A stretch of 64,000 bases of DNA. It comes from Dendrophyllia cribrosa. Taxonomy: Eukaryota; Cnidaria; Anthozoa; Scleractinia; Dendrophylliidae. The position numbers were made by a program, and so were the translations under genes. The stretch spans positions 39,332,707 to 39,396,706 of the forward strand of contig JAJLRJ010000005.1 in NCBI GenBank assembly GCA_024195265.1, given 5' to 3'. Of the stretch, positions 23,801-35,800 are shown piece by piece; position 1 is the stretch's first letter; the number at the start of each line of letters is the position of its first letter. The notes beneath the pieces were generated by a model. It did no database searches and had not been told where the DNA came from. It saw nothing but the letters and a program-made list of their open reading frames with translations.

Positions 23801-26800
23801 TTCAGATGGTAATTCACTTGTGGCTTGTTCAGATGGTGATTTACTTGTGGCTTCTTCAGTTGGTAATTCACTTGTGGCTTCTTCTGATGGTGATTCACTG
23901 GTAGCTTCTTCCGAAGGTGATTCACTTGTAGCTTCTTCAGATGGTGATTCACTTGTAGCTTCTTCAGATGGTGATTCACTTGTGGCTTCTTCAGATGGTG
24001 ATTCACTGGTAGCTTCTGCAGATGGTGATTCACTTGTGGCTTCTTCTGAAGGTGATTCACTTGTGGCTTCTTCAGATGGCGATTCACTGGTGGATTCTTC
24101 AGAAGGTGACACAGTTGTGACTTCGTCTGAAGGTGATTGAGTTGTGGCTACTTCAGATGGTGATTCAGTTGTGTCGTCCTCAGTTGGTGATTTACTTGTG
24201 GCTTCTTCAGTTGGTAATTCACTTGTGGCTTCTTCTGATGGTGATTCACTGGTAGCTTCTTCCGAAGGTGATTTACTGGTAGCGTCTTCAGAAGGTGATT
24301 CACTGGTAGCTTCTGTAGATGGTGATTCACTTGTAGCTTCTTCCGAAGGTGATTCACTTGTGGCTTCTTCCGAAGGTGATTTACTTGTGGCTTCTTCAGA
24401 TGGCGATTCACTGGTGGATTCTTCAGAAGGTGACACAGTTGTGACTTCGTGTGATGGTGATTGAGTTGTGGCTACTTCAGATGGTGGTTCAGTTATGTCG
24501 TCCTCAGATGGTAACTCAGTTGTGGCTTCTTCAGATGGTGATTCAGTTGTGGCTTCTTCTGATGGAGATTCACTTGTGGCGTCCTCAGAGGGTGACTCAG
24601 TTGTAGCTTCGTCGGAGGGTGATTCACTTGTGTTTTTTTCAGAAGGTGATTCAGTTGTGGCGTCCTCAGAAGGTGATTCTGTTGTGGTTTCTGTAGAGGG
24701 TGATCCAGTTGTGGGTTCTGTAGAGTGTTCGTCACTTTTAGTTCCAGTGTCTGTAGCCCTAAAAGGAGTTGTTGGCGTAACGTGTATAAAGTCATTGTCG
24801 GTTCCAGGCTGTGTTGAACGTTTTTTTGTCTTTAAATCTGAGGGGTCTATTATGTCCCCATCTGATGGAAGTTCCGAAGGCAAAGGATCTGTGGATGAAT
24901 CGCCACCTAAAATTTCATCTCCTTTCTGTGCAAGGTTGGGCGCTGGCGTCTCGCTGTCAACTCGTGTGCCTTTCGGTGTTGGAAGTGCAGTCGCCCCAGT
25001 GCCCTTTCCTTTAGGTTCTTTCGAGTCGGTATCATTGAGAGGTGATGACGTGATCTCGTCTACGATGATGGTTGAGCCTTCTTCCGGCGGTCCATAACCA
25101 ATAAACATGCCTTCTATGCACCAAAAGAAAAAGAGTGACATTAAACCTCATGCAACTGAATCAGTGATATTGAGAGTTTCTTTTGATTTGAAATGTTTGA
25201 AGCAACTTATGCCGCAAATGTTTCGTGATAATGTTGCTCGAAACTTTGCAGAAACCCAGATGTCTAGTCATAATAGAATGAGTATTTAAATAAGTGTTGC
25301 ATGTATGTATGTCTAAATGAATAAATGAATGAATGGTTGAACGAAAGAACGAACGAACGAAAGAACGAACGAACGAACGAAAGAACGAACGAACGAACGA
25401 ACGAACGAACGAACGAACGAACGAACGAAAGAATGAACGAACGAACGAACGAACGAACGAAAGAACGAACGAACGAACGAACGAACGAACGAACGAAAGA
25501 AAGAACGAACTAACGAACGAACGAATGAACTAATTACTAATTAGAGCGATTTTCGTATGGCCTTGAAAAACAGTTCGGAGAGTGTTTACGATTTGTTTCA
25601 CCCGCCAATGATTGAACAGATCGAAACAAAAGCCTCGTTTCGTTTCCCGCGAAAACAACCCTAATATGCAAATGCGCTTGTTCGATAAACCAATCGGAAT
25701 GTCGAAAACAGAATGACGTCAAACAGAATATTGATTGCACGATTTTCAGAAAGTTCTCGGACAAAAGATCAAATGTGCTGTGTTGTGCGTGTTTTCGAAA
25801 GTCGGTGTGTTTTGTATCTGTGGTTATTTCATTAAATAGCCAAGGAAGTAGTCTTTCGTGCTTCGTCATTTCATCAGGAGTGAGTTTACACCGAAGGATG
25901 GAGAGCCCGAAGGTTCCATTTTCTTTGGTGGCCTTCCTCTTCCTCCAGCTTGACAATCTCCGGTCGCGATGAATTTTTCGCAAATTGTTCGAGCGGTATT
26001 GTAGCATACGCGGTTTTCGCGTGCACTGACTGCAAAACTTCCACTTACTGCCAAAATCTGGTACCTTTTTTTTTTGCAAGGGATAGGCTACGCCAGAGTT
26101 GTAAAGTCCTTCACGAGTATTTACTCTCCAGTTCGGCATTTTGTTGTTTCGAGTTGCCGAAAAAAGCGGAAAATTACACGTTGCATGTTCGATAAGCCAA
26201 TCAAAATCCGCCCGCGTTTGACTCTGTTCGATAAACCAATCTAATGTTTACTTTTCGCGTTCATTTGTTGTTTTGGCTCTGTACGCGCGTTCCATTTCAA
26301 GGTCATACGAAAATCGCTCTAATATGTGCCGGTTGACTGGAAGAATAAGCCAGAAAGGTTTTACGGGTTCATCTTAAAGGGGCTATGTCGCGAGGTGTCA
26401 CGCAAGCTACAATCTTGAAAAACGTCCGGTGGCTGTTTTTCAAGTTTACGCCATCATCGTCGAATCCATTCAATCCTGCAGTGCAGTGTTCACCAAATGG
26501 TCTCAGATTTTTCACATATGTAAATAATCTATTTGTCTTGATTTTGGCTTGGTTATTTTTCCGATTCTGAAATCGTACGGCTAAATATCTCAATATGTAC
26601 GGGTAGCGATAGAAATCAGTTAACCATGGAATGTCATTGACGAAGGTTCTTCTTCTCTGTTGGCTAAGTATAGTACACTTCAGCATATTAACATGGTACC
26701 AGAGACTTCGCTTTGTACTTCTTTACCGCCACAGACAAACCTAACATTTATCTGATTTTGTTTCGCTTGAGAAAAGAGCGATGAAATTGTTGGACTTAAA

Positions 26801-29800
26801 TCAAAACAAACAATAACTCTTGTGTACGTGACCACTGGTTCCGTTTCGAGTCCTGTTTTGTATCAGCGAACAAAAGAATTTTGACAGATAAAAGTGTAAA
26901 TTAAAGTTACTAAAATTAGGCGAAACCTCGCGACATAGCCCCTTTAAATGCCAAGGGTGATGTACGGCAGAATTTTTATCTTGTTGCGAGCGCAGTGCAT
27001 TCCAAACCCCTATTTGTATGTGCAGGTTACAGACAAACAGACAGACAGACAGACGACAGATGGAAAGACTGATAGACGCCTTAATGTGATTACGATAGTA
27101 CTGATGTTAATTGCAAGTGTATCGGCGAAAAGATATTATAAACCTCTTGAATTGTGGGGTGAGGTATCACTTTACTTGTTAAGGTGTCAGGGTACCCCAA
27201 AAAACACTCAAATTTAAGATTACGAAAACGTATTTATTCGAAGAAAAACGACAGGCCGCGAGTGATTTCCAAAAGTACTTCTTTCACAAAATTGAGTTCC
27301 GCTCCAGCTGGAAATGATCTAAAGAAGGAGGTTAACATCGTGCCGATCACCTAACACCTTTGTCTAAAAAACTGTGTTTCCGATTTTTATCTTTTGATTT
27401 CGTTGAAACGTTATCGGCAGTTAAATGTATAGGAATGGATGCATTTCAAGCTTAAAAACTTAACTGACCAGACAAGTTTTTCAAAATTCCCCTACACGTC
27501 TTTTTTAGACAAAGGTACTCGGCTCGATGTTCATCTCCTTGTTTAGATGATGTCCAGTTGGAGCGGAACTCAATTTTGTGAAGGATGTACTTTTGAAGTC
27601 AAAAATACGTTTTTGTCATCTTTAATTATTAAGCGTTTAGAAAATATATAGTTTGTTCGGGTTTTAGTTAGGCATAGAGCAAGAAAAAGGCACGAAACAA
27701 CGTGGTTTTGGGTTAGCCTGATGCCTTGATGAATTATAAGGATTGCGCGATCGATAACAATCACATCTCTGAGTCTACATAGTAAACAGTGAAGATTTTG
27801 AATGTTCACTTTGGTACTATTTTAAATGTTAAAGGAACTAAAAGGTGTTCATCATTTATCAACGTTCCTTTATCTCCTTAGGGAAGAGTGGGGCTACTAA
27901 AAAGTGTTAACATGTAACAAAGACATCCTCGGATCTCGGAAATCTTCGTCAAAGTTCGGAAAATGATCGAAAACGTTCTTAGTACCTTTTAAGGTGGCTG
28001 AACACAGTTTGCGCGCGCTCATCAATTTCAGCTGCTTACTTGAGTCAGCACGTGCAGTGTTTTGAGAAAAACAAACGTGGCGCCTATTCGGCGATCATTT
28101 CATTTTGCTCAGTGTGGATCGCGAAAGTGTTGTTTTTCGTCTTAAAATCAAACAATTTGTTCGTAAAAATGTTTGTTGAATCAATGGATAATTTATAGAA
28201 CCATTGAAGAAATACACCGCCTTTTTGGTCGTTTTTGTCTTTGGATCGAGAACCCAGTCAAAAGCAACGCATGCGCAGTTGACCAAAAAATTGTGGCTGG
28301 ATGTTTTAGCGACTTTCCTCGGAAACATGCTGATTTCTACGGAACCACTCGTTAGAATTTCACGAAATTTGACACAGTAATAGTTCCGAATATGCCGAAC
28401 TCACCTGCCATCAAAAATTTGAAATCTAATAGAGGAGATTGTTACAAAATGCAAACATATTAAACCACAAATTACGGAAGATCCCTCTGTCAAAATTACA
28501 TGAATTAATTACAGTGTTAACACGCGAATATTTTTACGAGTTTACTGGGGACAATTGATGGACATAATCTAACGACTAGATTTTCTGAAAATAAACGAAA
28601 CCAAATATTGCAGGCTGATTTACAATCCACCTTGTTGCCATGGCAACACTCTAAAAGCTTGACAAAAATATCAAAATATAAAGCTTGTTGCTTAATCTTA
28701 TGCCTCGCCAATTTTGGGCCCCCAGACGTTAGTGGTTTTAAAATGACAATGAATGATGCATAAGTACAGTAAAACTGTGTTCAGCCACCTTAAGACATTA
28801 TTTGGACAATTTTCGAAATCTTTAGGAATTCCTAAACTCTGTAATTAGTGTCTTTTATTGCGTCGACGAAGGAGACGCTTCCTAGTCTTGTCGGCTAGGC
28901 GGAATGAATCGAGAAAAGTGTTAGTACCAAATCTGCGCCATCTTAAAACGTCACAATAGTATCCAGCATGCTTAGCGCGTCGTCTAGGCGGAACGAATCG
29001 AGAAAAATGTCGGTACCAAATCTGCGCCATCTTGAAACGTCAATATAGTATCCCGCATGCTTAGCGCGTGTTTTGACCTGCGTGCGCAATTTTTTTGCTG
29101 CCTCGTGCTCTGACAGCTCGTTCGACAACGTACAACGTTCCACAACTACAAGGTAAGATCAATGCTTTCAAATATCAATCCTTTTCCGTTTCTCAAAATT
29201 TATCCTATGCTTTCAGGTAAGATCAGTCCAAAATTTATTCTTTGTTTTTCTTATATTTCGTAAGGAACGCTGTGAGACGTGCACTTCTTTCGCTAGTAAA
29301 ATAGCTCTAGTTCTCATTGTGTTACTATCTGATAATTGAGCGTTATGAATAAAATTTGTTTGTCTCCGCAGACAAACCCAATATTGTATAGTTTTTTTTT
29401 ATTCGCTTGAGAGGGAGCAATGGAAATTTCTGGACTTCATTAAAAACAGATCAAAATAACTACTGCAGCTAATGTAACTGCCAAGTCTCACGCCTTAGGC
29501 GTGAGTCTCACGCCTGCGAGTCCAAAACTCCGATCTCACGCCTACGGAGCAATTTCTCACGCCTGACTTACAGATTTGAGCTATCAGCCTTAACTGATCG
29601 CATGATCTAATTAAAAATATAGTTACGTTCATAAAAATATAGCACTTTTTTGTAGGTTTTTATCGTTCTGAACATCACAATTACATCTGGATTTTATTAA
29701 ACGGAGGACTGAGGTCCATGGAAACTTCTGAATTCCTCGGAACATCTTTGGACATCTTCGGAATAGGTCGGGTTGTCTTCGGATTTGGTTGGGTCGCCTT

Positions 29801-32800
29801 CGGAAATCCTGGCACTCCCACCAAAACATTTTTACGCCTATCACTCGGAAAAAATTGGCAGGTATAAACTAATACTGTTTGCGTACGTGACCTACATGTT
29901 GCTTGACCTTGAGATCGCTTGCGCGTGTTATTATAAATTACGTTACAGCAATAAAAGCACACTACTTTCGTAGAAGAGAGGAAAATATGACAACTTTTGG
30001 GTTGATTTCACAGCAATCAGCCCCGGAGAAGAACCTTCGTCCATACTTACCTTATTAAACATACGCTGAATTCAACTTCTAGACGTTGAGATACTGACAT
30101 GTACTGAGGCGTATCATTTCAGAATCGGAGAAATATAAACCGAAATGAAATCAAGACAAATATACCATTTATATGTCGGAAAAATCTGAGACCTTTCGGA
30201 GTACACAGCACATCATAATTGAAGGATTTTTGCACGATTCCACGGTGATAGCGTGAATAGACCAATTCCGATATATTAAAATTCATACTTGGCTCCGAGG
30301 CTTAGGGGAATAAAACAAAAGAAATAAATTATTCATACCTGAACCTCGATGTGATTTCTTTTGTTTTATTCCCCTAAGCCTCGGAGCCAAGTATGAATTT
30401 TAATATATCGGAATTTGTTTGACGTCGGCCCGACGTTTTTGCCTGCGTGACATATCTCGTGACATAGCCTCTTTAAACGGTGGCTGAAACTGAGGTACTA
30501 CGTAGTCAAGACGAGGTACCACGGGATAAGGAGACGCACTATAATCTATGATTACTGCTAGTTTACTAAATAAAACAATCCATTGCTGGACTCAATTTAA
30601 TAAAACTTTTACAAGTGTAATTAACAAGTGTAGCCATTGTTTCAGAGGTTGAAAACAATAGCTACACTTGTAAATTAGACTTGTAAACGTTTGATTGAAT
30701 TGACCCCTGCTTGGAGATCTGTGAATTTCTCTTATCTTCTCTAGATATAGTGCACAGAAATTTCGCATGTTCAGGCACCCATGTAATTATCTTCTTTTTC
30801 TATATATTATTTTGCTGTCATTAGTAATACATGTATCGTTTGTTTACCATTAAATATAGGATCCCCATTTCCCTCATACAGCTCATCCTCTGCATTAAAT
30901 TCTGGTAGCTTTGGAAAGGCTCTGAGTTCCTGCAATGATGAGACAGCAACGCAATCAGTAAGTTCGTATCAGTATCATGCACGTGAAATAGCGCGCTCTG
31001 AGGTTCCCTTGGGGAGCTGGGGTAGATATAGTGCGATATGCGGGAAAACTCCGTCACAACCTTGACCCCAGGAACTAACAAAGCAAGGCTGACTGTATAA
31101 CTGGGATTAATAAGTATATTCTTTCCAAACCAGGGTCAGAAAGCGGGGTGGGCGTAGAAACCCCCTGGACAAGGCTGTCCAACTCCCCACCTTCTCCTCC
31201 CTCCACCGCCGTCCCAATGGCATTACATATGGCGGGCTCAATGTTTACCGAACGAGCGATCGAGTGAAATTTTTAGCCAAATGCTACAACTCGTCCAACG
31301 TTTCACGTATTCACGAGTTAAAAATGGTGATATAGCCTTTTTAACTGACGCAACAAAACCGCCAAAATATATAAATATAAATAATAGCGGAGCTCTGCGG
31401 GCCGTAGGCCCGCGCGGAGCCCGATGCTCATAGAACTAAACCTACGCCCGTCATTTTTCATGGTCATGGCTAGCGGAATGCTTCGCGGGCGCGTCGGTCC
31501 TGTGCTTTGCGCGGGACTAGATCGCGGGCGCGTATGACGTCGCAAAACATGCGCGTATGACGCCACACAACATTCGGGATCTTGGTAATTTTGAAAGCAA
31601 AGCGAGCCTTTTTTTTCGCGCGGCTACACAGCTGTCAGCTTGGTTAACACTTTAAAAGTTGGATCTTTCGGCTACAACGCAGAGAAGAAAAATCGATGTC
31701 GAAATTTTTTTTTTCCATTTTCTTATCAGAACATCATGTAGATTCGATCAAGCAAATAAAAAAATCACTGTCATATACACTTTAAGCTTAATACCGTTAT
31801 TGTCATGCATTGTAAAACACATTGCGCGGCAAAGATAAGAAATACATTAAGTTTTTGGCATTCAGTCACAGTTTTTACCTTATTATGGCTTGAAATTGTT
31901 TATAAAAGTTCTTATAAATCTTATTGAAAACCATGTCATGTGTAGGTAAAACTTATACGTGCCAGTATAATATAGTGTGAAATTGTCAAAAATTAAAGTG
32001 CCCATAACCTAAAATTTTTTATTTTCGTATCTAAATCTACACGTCACGTAATGAACATCTGCGAAAACATTTTTTGATTTCAGCAAAACGTGAATTTTTT
32101 ATGAATATTTCAAATCTTCAAAATCCTATTTTTTTTGTGGTATACCCGTCCCGCTGTTAAGAAGACCAACGGGCTCACATGTTCGTTAATGTACGTCACA
32201 GTCCCTTTGTTTGAAGTCACAAGTTCCTTTGTTTGAAGTTATGTGTTCCTTAAAGGGGCTATGTCGCGAGGATGGCGGGTGAGTACTGGGTACTAACAAC
32301 TTGAAAAACGTCCGGTGGCTTTTTATCAAGTTGGCGGCCATTACTGTCGAATTCGCTGCAATCCGTTCCATCCCGTCGTATTGCGTGGAAGGATAGATGT
32401 CAAGTTTACAAATTAGTTAGATTTGTTAGTCGTACCTTCGAAAAATTCGATGTCTTCCAGTAGTGGTGAAAGTTGGGGAGGAATTTAAAAGCGAAATCGA
32501 TCGTGTGTTTGTTTACCTCGCGTGGTTCGACACGAGTGCAAGCGCGATAAAACTTGCCGCGATCCGGGAGGGAACAATAGAAATTTGACATGTGTGACGT
32601 CAGGTGACGTCACATGACAGGAACTCATTGCGCAGAATCACCTTGCGACATAGCCCCTTTAATCTACGTCATGGATCCTTTGTTAACCGAGAGGGACCGA
32701 GAGGAGACTAATGCGAATGGTGGACCAAAATGGCGGCAAATTTCGAAGACTTTAAAAAATCATAAACAATTCACGTTTTGCTGAAATCGAAAATTTTTTT

Positions 32801-35800
32801 CGCAGATGTTCATTACGTGACGTGTAGATTTAGATAAGAAAATAAAAAAAAAATTAGGTATGGGTACTTTAAGCCACACGACTCGTGAAACTTGCAAAAA
32901 CTATAAGCTTAAACACGTACGCGTCACAACAAGAGAGCATGAAAGACGTAAAACGTATCTTGAAAACTAGGCTTTTCAATCAACTCAGCTTATCTAAAAA
33001 TGCAACGAACTACTTTTCTCCAGGCACGTCTTCTTCAGAAAGTCTAAGAAACATTCCGCTAAAGCTCACCTTTGCGCGCAGGTTCGCGCGAGACTCCCAC
33101 GCTATGCGCAAGGAATGCTGGTAGTTGTAGTAAGTGACGTGTAAAACTCGGTACAAACCAAATGAAACGAGTGATTCCCTTCAGCTCATTTTCTTTATAA
33201 TTTATTAATATACCCTCGATAACTCGAACCTCATCCGCCAAAGTCAAAACACAGAGATGGCACTGAGTTTATTCAGAATCCCATAAGTGGTTTATTAGCG
33301 TATACAATGATGGTCCTTTTTTGTCAAAAGTTTTTCTTAATAGGAATTGTCAACAGTAACTCAGAAAGTTAAAGTGGCCACAGTGTTCTTTTACTTCGCT
33401 TTTGTTTTGTTCTGTTCAGTTATGCTATGTTTGTTTACAAAATCGTTTCGTGGTCCTGGGGGCGTTTGTATTGCCTAATTTCCGGTCATTTGTTCCCAAC
33501 TCCCGCGCGCTAACTCGAACCTTTTTCGATTTCCCTTGGAGGTTCGAGTTATCGGGATTCAACTGTACTTAGTGGCCATTGCGCCAAACAAATTTAGCTG
33601 TTGTACCAGAACTTTTAAAAGTAGTACACATGACGCTACAGCGACACAATGCCGCTCTTGAAATCCTTGAGCATGTAACGATTTGACTTTATCGTGACTT
33701 TATCAAACTAGCAGTTCATATTGATAATAATTTTTATTTACAATAAACTGTTTTGATTGATATTAAACAATTAAAATTTCTAAAGGCGCCATACGTAACT
33801 CAACAGAATTACTCGACAGGGACTTCCGGTTGATAGCTAGTCCGCGGGTGACCGACTTTTCATGTAGTGAGCACATTCTTCTGTTTTCGCCGCGCGAATC
33901 GATTTTGTCAGAGCAAAAGTATGAACGTGACCGAACTAAGGAACTTTTTGACATGTTGTCACACTGCCAAAGTGACTACAGAGTTACTTTTGAGTCTGTG
34001 TAGAAATAAAAGCTTTTCTGCAGCACTTGCTTATGGTAATTGTTTTTTTTTGTATTTTGATGTTTTACAAAATGAATTTTGGTATTTATCGCGAAGTTTT
34101 CTGGTCGCGCTAGACAGTGAAGTAGTGAATGGAGCCTTGAATTTTTGCGCACCTTTGTTTCCCGCGCGGGCGTTTTCGTTTCCGTCTCGACGATACATGA
34201 ACAAGTCATTTATAAAACGAAGTGACACTTGTTTTATTTCGCGCGTTCGATCACGTTAGAGCCAGGCCAAAATAAACAAAAGATCCACCCTGTTTATGCG
34301 TTCCTTTAAATTGTATTAGCTAAATTACAGTACCTTAACACCCAGGTAAACGAAAAAGATATGGTCACGATGGCGTATTAATGCCTGATGCTGAACTTTC
34401 CATGCACAGACACAATTCTGAGTTACCATTTTTCTAGCTCAACTCTCTAAAAATAACCTTCACCAAAACGGAAACGAACTTTCTCCACTGGATCTGTGGG
34501 ATCTGTCGTGTCTGATCGGCGTGATTGTGACGTAAGCGTTCAAAGATTGCCATTACTGCGGTTTGGGTGTTTCTATTTGCAAAAACGATTTTCCCATTTT
34601 GGACAATAATCCGGAAAATATCTCCCAGGATGTTGTTTTTCTTTTGCATAGTTTTCCAGGTCTATTTTTCGCTTGCTTAACCATGTAGTATCTTATTAAT
34701 ACCACATCGTCACACCACAGAATAAAAGATCTGTTCGACAAACCTCGTGTCCCGCAGCGCGACATCTCAAAATGTTAACCCTTTAACCCCGAGTGCCAAA
34801 TATCAAAATTGAAGAAAAATCATTTGTAAAATATTGAAAAACAAATGGTACCACGCAAAAGTACTGCTGAAGAGGTTTCATTTGAATGGTCACACCATAG
34901 GATTTTATCCACAGAATCAAAAGTTAGAACTACACCAAAAACATGTCTCCATTATTGTCTCTAGGAGTGAAAGTGTTTTTAAAATAATTCTTACTTCTGG
35001 TGACCCAGAACGTTTTTTAAATCTGTATATTTGTGAAAATGTAAAGGTTTTTCAACTTTTCAGTCGACTCCTCGCCCGAGTTTCAAAGGCAATTTCGGTC
35101 CAGATAATCTTCTAGTTGACCATTTTTTTATTCTCCCAACCATTCTGCTAACACCGTCTGTTGACCTCATAAAGAGAAATTAATGGTTGATCGCTTTTAG
35201 GAATTTGACACCTTGTTTGGCAACTTGTTTTTTTTAAACAAACAGTTTTAGCCACGCCAAATAACGCAATTTCCGGTAAAAGAAAACATACCTTGTGTGA
35301 ACACAAGTTTAATCTGGCATGTCTAACCTCTGCTTATAAGCACAAACATTTTATCCAATCCTAGTTCGGTTCTACCGTCCACGCCAGCGTAAATCGTAAA
35401 TCGCAACTTTTTTTTTTTACAGGAAATCGTTATTAATCAGAACTAGCGGTTTTCTCAACTGCTTTTAAAATATGTGGTGTGAATATCATTACTTTAAGGC
35501 TCATTTAGCAAGATGAGGTGTGTGAGTCATTTTAACGATGAGTGAAATGAGCAAGAGGTTTTTAAAAAACGATGGCTTGCCTCAGCAAAAGGGATTTTAA
35601 AAGATTCCGGCTTGCGGAATTTAAAAATTTCTCCTTTGATCGAAACAATAAATAGCACTTAGTATCCTGTGAACGTCCCAAGAATTTGTTTTCTTTCTTC
35701 AAAAAACAGGCGGCCTCTTTGTCCTCGAATGTCTGGTAACCTCTTACGAAAATACTGCAGCGCACATCGACCGTTTCCACACACCTCGAATGCAAACAAA

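Larger units (their letters stand above)
16230..24721 (-). repeat. 27-bp coding minisatellite (about 310 units)
   Basis: A tandem array of a 27-bp unit, each encoding one nonapeptide of the SPARC-like protein. Units differ mostly by silent or conservative changes (GAA/GAT, TCA/TCG). The array falls into three blocks separated by non-repeat linkers near 21.3-21.5, 18.8-19.0 and 16.15-16.26 kb. Near the N-terminal end are longer local duplications: sub-blocks starting close to 23685, 24144 and 24468 share the same order of variant units and are offset by 459 and 324 bp, both multiples of 27. Four of the six frames of the consensus unit lack stops, which creates long spurious ORFs on both strands. 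Confidence 0.95.

Noticed and set aside
25325..25533. Plus-strand NERTNERT ORFs
   Set aside because: Translation of a GAAC microsatellite.
33867..34259. 130-codon plus-strand ORF
   Set aside because: Overlaps a degenerate family A repeat core (TTTTGAGTCTGTG near 33988) and has no domain or codon pattern of a gene.
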